Shown here piece after piece: positions 7,733 through 14,277 of a stretch of DNA of 18,434 nt (positions are counted from its first letter, which is position 1; every line of letters starts with the position of its first letter). The notes beneath the pieces are model-generated. The model had not been told where the DNA came from. It was given only the letters and a program-made list of their open reading frames with translations, and did not search any database. The stretch is from CAZWDL01 sp964632995 (GTDB lineage Bacteria; Bacteroidota; Bacteroidia; Chitinophagales; Saprospiraceae). The stretch lies in contig CAZWDL010000135.1 in assembly GCA_964632995.1 (NCBI GenBank), positions 1-18,434 on the forward strand, read 5' to 3'. The position numbers and the translations under genes were made by a program.

Positions 7733-8575
7733 ATGAAAAAGCTGCTTGTCGCGGTTGATTTCTCCAAATCTTCCTCCTATGCTGTGGAGTACGCTTCCTG
7801 GCTTGGTCTGCGCTTGCAGGCTGACCTGACAGCGCTGCACGTAAGTGGTATCATTCGGATGGAGGAGGCGGTCTCAGAAAAAGTACGCCGTGAATTTCAG
7901 GAAAAGCGCGAACAGTCCCTGCTTCAGCAGCTGCTGCGTTTTACTTCTCCCTACCCGAATAAGGCGGAAGAAGCGCTCAGCGCCGTCGGCCGTATCGATT
8001 GCCGGGTGCGCCGTGGAGAAGTAGTAGAAGAACTTATTGCCGGGGCGCAGCAAATCAATGCTGACCTCATCATCGTCGGTACGCGGGCCAAGCACCAACT
8101 CTGGGATCATCTCTTCGGCAGTGTCACCACCGCCCTGATCGCCCGCTCGCCCATTCCCGTGCTCGTTATTCCCGAAGGGGCGGCGTACCGCGAAGTACAG
8201 CGCATCGCCTTCGCCTCCGAGATTACGCTCGACGAACGGCGGGTGTTCGAATGGCTGCATGGTTTTGCCGAAAGGCTCAGCGCCGAAGTGGAACGTTTCT
8301 ACGTAAATATTCTTCCAGAAGAACAGGACAAGTGGAAAGAGGAAATTATCCGGCAGACCTGGCCCGAGGATGCCCCGCCCCGCGCCGAGCGCCTCACGAT
8401 GATTCGTGAGCGCAGCGTGCTGAAGGGCATTGATTACTATCTGGAAAAGTACCCCTCGGAAATGCTCGCCCTCTACGTGCCCCAGCGCGCCTTTCCCGAA
8501 CGCCTTCTGCACAAAAGCCTGAGCAAACAGCTGGCGTACCGGACGAATATTCCGATGCTGGTGTTCAAAGCGTAA
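7733..8575 (+). CDS. Universal stress protein (UspA family, two domains)
   Basis: A 280-residue tandem Usp protein. Domain 1 (about residues 1-148) starts with KKLLVAVDFSKSSSYAVEYASWLGLRLQADLTALHV and ends with IIVGTRAKHQLWDHLFGSVTTALIARSPIPVLVIPEG. This is close to the ATP-binding G-2x-G-9x-G(S/T) motif, but the second Gly is replaced (GTRA). Domain 2 (about 152-280) keeps the fold pattern and ends PMLVFKA, but lacks the nucleotide motif. Tandem Usp proteins of this size are common in Bacteroidota. The role is stress adaptation in the cytoplasm; the partner is unknown. It is convergent with the oxidoreductase gene, with 38 bp between stops. Confidence 0.9.
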   Translation: MKKLLVAVDFSKSSSYAVEYASWLGLRLQADLTALHVSGIIRMEEAVSEKVRREFQEKREQSLLQQLLRFTSPYPNKAEEALSAVGRIDCRVRRGEVVEELIAGAQQINADLIIVGTRAKHQLWDHLFGSVTTALIARSPIPVLVIPEGAAYREVQRIAFASEITLDERRVFEWLHGFAERLSAEVERFYVNILPEEQDKWKEEIIRQTWPEDAPPRAERLTMIRERSVLKGIDYYLEKYPSEMLALYVPQRAFPERLLHKSLSKQLAYRTNIPMLVFKA

Positions 8576-8613
8576 TGAACGAGACAGTCCTCCGGAACCT
8601 CCTGTCAATCCCT

Positions 8614-10041
8614 TCATTCGATCTCAAAGCCCCATTCTCCCCGGTAATCCCGCCGCACAAAGCGGTTGGCCGGTTCAAAATTGGTAATCTTCATTTCTTC
8701 GCCGTCCCATAGTAATTCCTTGCGGCCCGGGTATTCCCATTTGTAAAAGGAGTCGCTCGGTTCAGCATAATAATAGCTCAGCACCGCCAGGTTGCCCATC
8801 AGCACCGTTTCCGTCAGGGGGCCCGCCTCTGAAAAAGGAGAGCTGGTGTGGGTGCCGTAGCCTTCTTTACAGGCCTTCACCCACTGTTGCTGGTGACCTT
8901 CCTCCCCGTTTTCCACCAGCGGCTTCGAGGGCTCGGGCAGGTTGATAAATTTCATCTTGGCGGTAGGCAGTACCGTGGGGTTGCGACCGAACAGGCCCGC
9001 CATCATCTTTCCCTGCGTACCTTCGAAAAGGATGCCGCCGTCCACTTCACCCATAGCTTCATCCGGCAGCAGTTCTTCCGGCCGGCCGGGCTGAATGCCG
9101 CCGTCGTACCAGATCAGCTCCACCGGGGCCAGGCCGTCGCGCTCCGGAAAGTGAATGTGGATCTTGGTGGTGGCCGGGTAGCTGTCCATCGTATTATCGG
9201 CCTCGAAAAAGCCGCTCCACTTCAGGCTGGCGCTGCAGTAGGCCGAGGTAGGATACCCCAGTTTCAGGGCACGGAAGGGGACGTCCATAAAGTGGCAGCC
9301 CATATCGCCCAGCGCGCCGGTGCCGAAATCCACCCAGCCGCGCCAGTTGGCGGGGATGTATAGGTTGTTGAAGGGGCGCTTCGGGGCGGTGCCCAGCCAC
9401 AGGTCCCAGTCTACCTCTTCAGGTATCGGGTCGATATCCACGGGCGCCGGGATACCCTGCGGCCATACCGGCCGGTTGGTCCATACGTGTACGGTGTGGA
9501 CATCGCCCAGCAGTCCCGATTGTATCCAGGATTCCACATACCGGGTATTGTCGCCGCTGCTGCCCTGGTTGCCCATCTGGGTGACCAGGCGGTACTTTTC
9601 GGCCGCCCGGGTGAGGATGCGCGCTTCGTAGATATCGTGCGTCAGCGGCTTTTCGCAGTAGATGTGCTTGCCGCGCTTCATCGCGGCCAGGGCCTGCACC
9701 CCGTGCATGTGGTCGGGCGTGCTGATGATGACCGCATCGATATTGTCGTCCTCCTTGTCGAGCAGCTCGCGGAAATCACGGTAGTAGGGCGCCTTGGGAA
9801 ACTGCCTGCGCGCCTCCACCGCCATGCGGTCGTCGACATCGCAGAGGGCGACAATATTGTCGGTACCCCCGTTATAGGCGCGGGCGATGTTGACCGAGCC
9901 CTTGCCCCCAACTCCGATCGCCGCCATGTTCAGGCGGTCGCTCGGAGGAATATAGCCGGGCCCGCCTAATACGTGGCGAGGGACGATGGTGAAAGCGGCA
10001 GCGGTAGCGCCGGTGAGCTGGAGGAATTTTCTGCGTTTCAT
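8614..10041 (-). CDS. Tat-exported Gfo/Idh/MocA-family oxidoreductase
   Basis: A 475-residue protein. The N-terminus MKRRKFLQLTGATAAAFTIVP is a twin-arginine signal (RRKFLQ). The Rossmann dinucleotide motif is GVGGKG (residues 43-48), followed by 'VALCDVDD', 'STPDHMHG' and the family motif CEKPLTH with the conserved Lys131. The C-terminal domain has GDMGCHFMD (His250), a common catalytic or metal position in secreted bacterial members. The family uses NAD(P) to oxidise or reduce sugars, inositols and related polyols; the secreted Bacteroidota and Planctomycetota members usually have unknown substrates, and some are glycosidases. It stands alone on the minus strand. Its upstream region carries nested inverted repeats that may be an operator. 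Confidence 0.93.
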   Translation of the reverse strand: MKRRKFLQLTGATAAAFTIVPRHVLGGPGYIPPSDRLNMAAIGVGGKGSVNIARAYNGGTDNIVALCDVDDRMAVEARRQFPKAPYYRDFRELLDKEDDNIDAVIISTPDHMHGVQALAAMKRGKHIYCEKPLTHDIYEARILTRAAEKYRLVTQMGNQGSSGDNTRYVESWIQSGLLGDVHTVHVWTNRPVWPQGIPAPVDIDPIPEEVDWDLWLGTAPKRPFNNLYIPANWRGWVDFGTGALGDMGCHFMDVPFRALKLGYPTSAYCSASLKWSGFFEADNTMDSYPATTKIHIHFPERDGLAPVELIWYDGGIQPGRPEELLPDEAMGEVDGGILFEGTQGKMMAGLFGRNPTVLPTAKMKFINLPEPSKPLVENGEEGHQQQWVKACKEGYGTHTSSPFSEAGPLTETVLMGNLAVLSYYYAEPSDSFYKWEYPGRKELLWDGEEMKITNFEPANRFVRRDYRGEWGFEIE

Positions 10042-10113
10042 AACATTGGGTTTTGGTAGTCGGTTAACGGCTGGTGGATGGTAAACTGATTTTCAAAAAG
10101 TAATTCTCGCTTT

Positions 10114-10156
10114 ATTGACGGGGTGACTCCGAATTCACCCCGTCAATTTAATTGAC
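10114..10156. promoter_or_regulatory. Nested inverted repeats upstream of the oxidoreductase gene
   Basis: ATTGACGGGGTGA (10114-10126) and TCACCCCGTCAAT (10135-10147) form a perfect 13-bp inverted repeat around 8 nt. The right arm also forms GTCAATTTAATTGAC (10142-10156), a second palindrome sharing the GTCAAT half-site. They lie 73-115 bp upstream of the minus-strand start. This could be an operator for the oxidoreductase gene or a structured leader. No U-tract follows directly, so a terminator is less likely. Confidence 0.5.
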
Positions 10157-10191
10157 AAATTATTGTTTTTCTTTTTTACGGCAAAAAATAG

Positions 10192-10549
10192 GGGAAAGGT
10201 CAGAGCGCTACTACGCCGGTGTGAAAATATCCCGCTAATGCTCTTGGGCTTTATGATATGAGTGGGAATGTGTACGAGTAATGTTGGGACTGGTATGATG
10301 AAAATTATTATCAGCTTTACGGGGGAAGTCTTGAGCAAAGAATTTTTTAAGCGCTCTTAGAAGGGTTTTTTTGGTGAATCTATTGATCGGCATGATCCAA
10401 AAGGACCCAAGAAAGGAAATCAGCGAGTGGTTCGTGGCGGGTCCTGGAACGTTTATGCCTTGCATTGCCGCTGTTCCTACCGCCTCAGGAGCAATCCTAT
10501 CTATCAGTTTAACAACTTAGGTTTTCGGGTTGTCCGGCGCCTTATTTGA
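10192..10549 (+). pseudogene. Relic of a second DGR target: C-terminal end of an FGE/CLec-fold protein
   Basis: In one frame the sequence reads QSATTPV*KYPANALGLYDM, continuing SGNVYE*CWDWYDENYYQ. It then shifts frame and ends DPKGPKKGNQRVVRGGSW, a variable stretch, LGFRVVRRLI and a stop. This matches the C-terminal end of the intact target protein (17010-17271): LGLYDMSGNVFEWCWDRW, QRVVRGGSW, NLGFRVVRRLI. There are at least two in-frame stops (10222, 10273) and a frameshift, and the rest of the gene is missing. The last 129 bp are still a clean variable region. The relic is followed, as in the intact locus, by a minus-strand avd sequence, so it is a duplicate of the whole target-avd end. Confidence 0.88.
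10421..10549 (+). repeat. DGR variable region 2 (VR2) in the relic
   Basis: The 129 bp align without gaps to VR1 (17143-17271). The first 27 bp and the last 27 bp are identical, and between them 21 substitutions fall in 15 codons. In 17 of the 21 sites one copy has A. Outside this block the two genes are much more diverged. The pattern is that of two variable regions written from one template with A-specific errors. Variable codons run from 10448 to 10522; the conserved 3' end with GTCCGGCGCC is the likely initiation-of-homology end. Confidence 0.85.
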
Positions 10550-10598
10550 CCCTTTATCCCTTTTATTCTTTTACCCTTTCTCTGTCCGCCGTAGCTTT

Positions 10599-10671
10599 AC
10601 CGACTTCGCCGAGAGGCTTCGTCGGTCGAAGAGCGAAGGCGGATGCTTTTATAGGCGCGCCCGCCTTCGCT
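10599..10671. repeat. Hairpin cluster between relic target and relic avd
   Basis: AGCGAAGGCGG (10632-10642) and CCGCCTTCGCT (10661-10671) form a perfect 11-bp inverted repeat. ACCGAC (10599-10604) and GTCGGT (10621-10626) form another. The intact cassette has only a short hairpin here, so this is probably an inserted palindromic repeat of the TCCGCC...GGCGGA kind seen between Bacteroidota genes. Confidence 0.6.
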
Positions 10672-10724
10672 TTCTAGGAAAGCTCCGGCGGGTAAAAAGC
10701 GCCCAAAAAAAAATTTAAAATCGG

Positions 10725-10836
10725 CTACTTGGGAAGGCTTTTGATCCATCCCCCGCACATGCGCCCGATTTCATTGATGCGTTCGGCAAAACCCTTATAC
10801 CGAATAGAGTCGAATAGACCCGGGTCATAACCCAGG
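10725..10836 (-). pseudogene. Relic of avd: C-terminal fragment
   Basis: On the minus strand this reads GLGYDPGLFDSIRYKGFAER followed by INEIGRMCGGWIKSLPK and a stop. It is nearly the same as the C-terminus of the intact avd protein (LGYDLGLFDSIKYKDFAER, INEIGRMCGGWLKSLSK). The N-terminal two thirds are missing: homology stops where the first REP palindrome begins (about 10836). It has the same convergent placement to the relic target as in the intact locus. Confidence 0.88.
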
Positions 10837-10838
10837 CC

Positions 10839-10968
10839 GGAACGCGGAGCTCCCGCTCCGCGATGATAGAACGGATGTCAGCATGGGACAACCGGTACTC
10901 AATGGATGAGGTGATTTTTTTTAGTCAAAAGCCGTTCTTATGTGCGTGGAGCGGGAGCTCCGTGCTCC
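10839..10968. repeat. REP unit 1 (paired palindromes, type a)
   Basis: Starts with GGAACGCGGAGCTCCCGCTC, whose CGCGGAGC-TCCC-GCTCCGCG forms an 8-bp hairpin, and ends with the inverted counterpart GGAGCGGGAGCTCCGTGCTC. The 85-90 bp in between (GATGATAGAACGGATGTCAG...) is nearly identical to that of unit 2. The layout resembles a BIME, that is two REPs in opposite orientation. Confidence 0.88.
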
Positions 10969-10988
10969 AGGCCGCTCTTAGCCCGGGC

Positions 10989-11119
10989 GGAACGCGGAGC
11001 TCCTGCTCCGCGATGATAGAACGGATGTCAGCATGGGACAACCGGTGCTCAATGAATGAGGTGATTTTTTTTCAGTCAAAGGCCGCTCTTACGTGCGCGG
11101 AGCGGGAGCTCCGTGCTCC
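10989..11119. repeat. REP unit 2 (paired palindromes, type a)
   Basis: Same layout and inner sequence as unit 1, with a few substitutions (loop TCCT; GGTGCTCAATGAATGAGG for GGTACTCAATGGATGAGG). It is separated from unit 1 by a 20-bp spacer containing CCGCTCTTAG. Confidence 0.88.
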
Positions 11120-11139
11120 AGACCGCTCTTAGCGCGGCC

Positions 11140-11281
11140 GGAACGCGGAGCTCCCGCTCCGCGATGTCAGAACAGGTGCCAGAACGGCACAGCAAGTACT
11201 CAAAGAATGTGATGATTTCTCCAGTGAAAATGTTGTTCTTACCTGCCGCTCTAACGTCGCGGAGCGAGAGCTCCGCGTTCC
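11140..11281. repeat. REP unit 3 (paired palindromes, type b)
   Basis: Same outer palindromes as units 1 and 2, but the inner sequence is a second type (GATGTCAGAACAGGTGCCAG, then AACGGCACAGCAAGTACTCA) shared with unit 4 downstream of the transposase. It ends GGAGCGAGAGCTCCGCGTTC. Confidence 0.88.
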
Positions 11282-11311
11282 AGACCGCTCTTTCGTGCCG
11301 CTCTTACGTAC

Positions 11312-11334
11312 GCGAAGCGGGCGCTCCGCGCTCC
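11312..11334. repeat. Single REP palindrome upstream of the RAYT gene
   Basis: GCGAAGCGGGCGCTCCGCGC plus TCC is a lone, diverged right-hand half of the REP unit, 54 bp before the RAYT start. Confidence 0.7.
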
Positions 11335-11388
11335 TGCATTTGAATAGGAAAAGTCGTAAATTGAATGTACTAATCCTAAAGAACAGTT

Positions 11389-12051
11389 ATGCCCTCCAAA
11401 ATTCGTTATCGCCGTCGTTTACCGCATATCCAGCCGCCGGGAGGAACATTCTCAATTACTTATCGACTCGCAGGCAGTCTGCCAAAATCCATTATTCAAA
11501 AACTAAAGGACGAGTACGAAGGCATGCGCCTGGAAATTCTCGGCAAATACAAGGGGGATGAAAAAGCGGCGCAGAAGGAACTGTCCGTGCTCCGCAACGC
11601 GCACTATCGAAAGATGGATCGCTACCTCGATCAAGCACTGGAAGGCCCAACCTGGTTGAGTGACCCCAAGGTAGCAGAGATTGTAATGGATTCCTTGAAA
11701 TATATTGAGTATAATCTTAAATACTGGACCCTCTGGTCGTATTGTATTATGTCCAATCATGTCCATCTGGAATGCACCCTTACTTCGGGCGCGCCCCTCC
11801 TGGATAGGATCATGCAAAGCCATAAGATTTTTACAGCGGTGCGTGCTAATCGATACCTGGGAAGGTCCAGTCAATTCTGGCAAGAAGAGAGCTTTGACCG
11901 GCTTATCCGGGATGAGGAGGATTTCTATAATCGCATTTTTTATACGATCAACAATTCGGTTGAAGCCGGCCTGGTAGAGAAGTGGCAGGATTGGCCGTAT
12001 ACTTACGTTCATCCTAAAATTCTTAAAAAAATAACTTTGGGGAACAAGTGA
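11389..12051 (+). CDS. REP-associated tyrosine transposase (RAYT, IS200/Y1 HUH family)
   Basis: A 220-residue single-domain Y1 transposase. The HUH motif is MSNHVHLECT (His124, His126). The C-terminal helix FYNRIFYTINNSVEAGLVEKW contains the probable catalytic Tyr (Tyr185, with Tyr180 as the alternative), and 'FWQEESFDRLIRDEEDF' is the usual RAYT segment. The N-terminus RYRRRLPHIQPPGGTFSITYRLAGSLP is typical of this group. RAYTs are domesticated single-strand transposases that recognise REP hairpins. Here REP units lie on both sides: three and a half upstream, one starting 9 bp after the stop. The frame is intact, so the element could still be active. Confidence 0.93.
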   Translation: MPSKIRYRRRLPHIQPPGGTFSITYRLAGSLPKSIIQKLKDEYEGMRLEILGKYKGDEKAAQKELSVLRNAHYRKMDRYLDQALEGPTWLSDPKVAEIVMDSLKYIEYNLKYWTLWSYCIMSNHVHLECTLTSGAPLLDRIMQSHKIFTAVRANRYLGRSSQFWQEESFDRLIRDEEDFYNRIFYTINNSVEAGLVEKWQDWPYTYVHPKILKKITLGNK

Positions 12052-12059
12052 GCGCGGCC

Positions 12060-12202
12060 GGAGCGCGGAGCTCCCGCTCCGCGATGTCAGAGCGGGCGCC
12101 AGAACGGCACAGCAAATACTCAAGGAATGTGGTGATTTCTCCTAGTAAAAATGCTTTTCTTTCGTGCCGCGCTAACGTCGCGGAGCGGGAGCTCCGCGCT
12201 CC
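12060..12202. repeat. REP unit 4 (paired palindromes, type b), downstream of RAYT
   Basis: Begins GGAGCGCGGAGCTCCCGCTC and ends GGAGCGGGAGCTCCGCGCTC. The inner sequence matches unit 3. The unit starts 9 bp after the RAYT stop, so units 3 and 4 bracket the transposase. A further degenerate half (GGAGCCGGCGCTTC) is at 12221-12234. Confidence 0.88.
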
Positions 12203-12510
12203 AAACCGCTCTTACATTACGGAGCCGGCGCTTCATACTAACAGGAAAAAACCTCAACCGCTGCCTAGAACACATCCGGTTTGGTCATAACCAGCGTTTG
12301 GAATATCGGTTTTTTTGGTATTTTAGACAGCAGGCTCCTTAGAAGGAAGGTCGCTTCTGTTTCACTAATACTGAAAAAAGCCGGATGCTCTCACATAGAA
12401 TTCAATTTCCTAAGTTTTTCCGACGAAGGGGGCACAAATTTTCTCAATTTTAAACAGAATTATTATTTTCTCTAACTCCCTCCTTCTATAGAACCGAATA
12501 CTCCAAAAAT
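12203..12510. other. AT-rich intergenic region after the REP/RAYT element
   Basis: No supported gene. Apart from the degenerate REP half near its left end it shows no clear repeats. A small palindrome TTCTATAGAA is at 12484-12493, just upstream of the next gene. No convincing promoter box was recognised. Confidence 0.5.
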
Positions 12511-13332
12511 ATGGCAACTTCAAAAAGGACCAGTAGTCCCAAATACACACTCCAAGGCTTTCTCCTAATCTTGGGCATTGGAGCTCTTTTCTTTTATTTC
12601 CCCTTGGGTATAGGACTTATCGTCTTAGGAATTGGACTGGTATTCTATCAGAATTACGAGGAAAAGAAGGAATTAGAGTCATTGCCTCAGAAAGTCAAGG
12701 AGGGGGAATTTTCCTTTCCTTTAGAAAACGCAGAACCCGAAGTCAGTAAATGCCGCCATGGAGAAGAAGTAAAGCTTTGGAAGTCGGAGGACAATGAAAG
12801 AGTTGTATTCTACAAAAAAGGAACACATAGCGGCGAGGGTAAATTGGGAGAGGCTCCTGATGCATACAGAGAAACAATCATTGAACTGCTTGAATCGGGA
12901 AACGAATTAAAGTCGGAAATACGCGGAGTAAGAATACACTGCAAAATTAAAACCGCTACTGAGGTAAAGGAAAAAAAGGTCAGAAAGAATGAAGAGGAAC
13001 GCGAAAGGTTAGAAAAGTTATTTAATAGAAAATATACTCCGAGAGGTCCCATGAATTTGAGAGTTCAACACTCACTTGGTTATGAGCTGCCAATCTACAC
13101 CGAGCTAAAGATGGACATAAAAGAAAGGGCTTATTTCCTGGACAACCCGGACAAGATTCACATTGAATTTTATACAGAAAAAGGAGCAGTGCGATTTGCA
13201 AAGGATAATGAAAAAGACAAGCTTCTCAGGATAATAAGATCGAAGTATCTGGGATACGATTTTGATGTTAAGATTCTAGGTTCCCAACCTTACAATGTTG
13301 ATTTGGAGATTATTCCTGTTGAAAAACAGTAG
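12511..13332 (+). CDS. Hypothetical membrane-anchored protein
   Basis: A 273-residue protein that I do not recognise. It has two hydrophobic segments at about residues 14-47 (GFLLILGIGALFFYFPLGI, then GLIVLGIGLVFYQNYEEKK), forming a short hairpin or one long anchor. The remaining 220 residues are charged and soluble: a middle part with a Cys-His pair (CRHGEE), a K/E-rich helix (about 152-170) and a C-terminal part with alternating strands (RVQHSLGYELPIYTELKMDI, IHIEFYTEKGAVRFA). The large domain is probably cytoplasmic. Base composition is clearly more AT-rich than the genes at 1-10 kb, suggesting a different origin. It stands between the REP element and a bidirectional terminator. Confidence 0.72.
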   Translation: MATSKRTSSPKYTLQGFLLILGIGALFFYFPLGIGLIVLGIGLVFYQNYEEKKELESLPQKVKEGEFSFPLENAEPEVSKCRHGEEVKLWKSEDNERVVFYKKGTHSGEGKLGEAPDAYRETIIELLESGNELKSEIRGVRIHCKIKTATEVKEKKVRKNEEERERLEKLFNRKYTPRGPMNLRVQHSLGYELPIYTELKMDIKERAYFLDNPDKIHIEFYTEKGAVRFAKDNEKDKLLRIIRSKYLGYDFDVKILGSQPYNVDLEIIPVEKQ

Positions 13333-13379
13333 CGGACAAAGTCCGCAGGATATGGGGTCGAGGTCAGAGACACTCGACC
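13332..13379. repeat. Two palindromes after the hypothetical gene
   Basis: GCGGAC-AAA-GTCCGC (13332-13346) begins at the stop codon, and GGTCGAG (13356-13362) pairs with CTCGACC (13373-13379). Such short GC palindromes may be another dispersed repeat family or RNA 3'-end hairpins; no T-tract follows. Confidence 0.55.
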
Positions 13380-13463
13380 TACAGTACTGCCTTTTATCAT
13401 CAAAAACAATATGCTTTCCAGTTGTGTAGGGCGAGAAGTCCACCCTCCCGATCATAGAAAGTA

Positions 13464-13505
13464 AAAAAAGCCCTTTTTCTCTGCGCAGAGAAAAAGGGCT
13501 TTTTT
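13464..13505. terminator. Bidirectional intrinsic terminator (42-bp perfect palindrome)
   Basis: Six A, AGCCCTTTTTCTCTGC-type left arm, exact mirror right arm and six T: every base from 13464 to 13505 pairs with its mirror around 13484/13485. It has a GC-rich segment (GCCC/GGGC) next to T-tracts on both strands, so it can end transcripts from the gene at 12511 and from the minus-strand gene at 13653. The rest of 13506-13652 shows only a small hairpin, TGGTCC-CACAA-GGACCA (13514-13530). Confidence 0.85.
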
Positions 13506-13652
13506 AAAACTCGTGGTCCCACAAGGACCATATTCGATTTCGTTAAACCTTTGGTTGCCAAGTCCTTACAGTCAAATATCGAAACCGGGTTGGAAAACAG
13601 TTGGAAGTAAAAAAACACAAAGGGTTTTGAAAAAGATTGAGTTCAACTACTC

Positions 13653-14165
13653 CTAATGCAACTTACTCACCCCCGAAACCTCCGCCAGCACATCCGCGTA
13701 TTCGATTAATTTTTCACGTACATCTGCAATTTCTGCGCGCAGCTCATCGGCTTTCTTCCACTTTCTTTCATGCTCGGTAACCGAAACCTCCTTTGGTCGC
13801 TTGGCCTCGTAATCTTTCAAAATGGGGTGCCATTCAGCGAGGAGCGGGCGCAGCACTTTATTGAGAACCGCTACGGCGATATGGCCCAGCGTGGTGTCGT
13901 CCTCTTTGGTGGGAGTGGCGATAGAAGGGCCGTATTCCTTGAGAATATCGCGGGTGGTTTGGAAGAGCGAGTAAAAAGAAGAGAGCGCTTCTCGGAGCAG
14001 CCCCTCGCCCTCTTTCAGCTCCTGAACAGTCACCCGGGTGACTAGCTCGACATAAATCTCCCAGGCGGCTTCTCTTTGTCTTTCGTCGACTTTCCACTCG
14101 CCAGATATGCCGAGAAATGGGAGATTTACGCTGACCTTGAATCCGGTGAATTGAGGACTGGGCAT
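13653..14165 (-). CDS. Conserved-looking hypothetical helical protein, divergent from the TIR gene
   Basis: A 170-residue soluble protein without signal peptide or membrane segment. The first 30 residues (PQFTGFKVSVNLPFLGISGEWKVD) are strand-like; the rest is helical (REAAWEIYVELVTRVTVQELKEGEGLLREALSSFYSLFQTTRDILKEYG, AVAVLNKVLRPLLAEWHPILKDYEAKRP, a charged helix, then EYADVLAEVSGVSKL). I do not recognise a named domain. It is transcribed away from the TIR-NTPase gene across a 112-bp region, which suggests a shared promoter region and a role in the same system, for example as an adaptor or regulator (inference). The start gives MPSPQFTG; no alternative upstream start is evident. Confidence 0.8.
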   Translation of the reverse strand: MPSPQFTGFKVSVNLPFLGISGEWKVDERQREAAWEIYVELVTRVTVQELKEGEGLLREALSSFYSLFQTTRDILKEYGPSIATPTKEDDTTLGHIAVAVLNKVLRPLLAEWHPILKDYEAKRPKEVSVTEHERKWKKADELRAEIADVREKLIEYADVLAEVSGVSKLH

Positions 14166-14277
14166 GATTAATGGATTTGGTTAAGCTTTGTTGTAAATTT
14201 CTGCTAAATTTAAGGAACAGATTTCAATTATCTTAAGAGTAGCCGCATTAAGAAGTTTGAATTAACCCCATGGATTT
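14166..14277. promoter_or_regulatory. Divergent promoter region
   Basis: 112 bp of AT-rich DNA between two divergent starts, with several TAAATTT-like stretches that could be Bacteroidota -7 boxes on either strand. No exact TAnnTTTG match was found, so individual promoters are not assigned. Confidence 0.4.

Noticed and set aside
10421..10549. This copy as the DGR template repeat
   Set aside because: It lacks A at several sites where VR1 has A (e.g. gtt against aat, ttt against aat), encodes an in-frame end of a relic target, and is not next to the RT. It fits a second variable region, not the template.
10863..11343. Open frames across the REP units (repeated MIERMSAWDNR-type peptides)
   Set aside because: The repeated peptides are translations of the REP sequences; no start signal or protein character.
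10839..12202. CRISPR array
   Set aside because: The repeats are palindromic pairs of about 130-143 bp with conserved inner sequence around a RAYT gene; there are no short regular repeats with unique spacers and no cas genes.
13400..13618. 72-codon minus-strand open frame across the palindromic terminator
   Set aside because: It runs through the 42-bp terminator hairpin and has no recognisable protein pattern.
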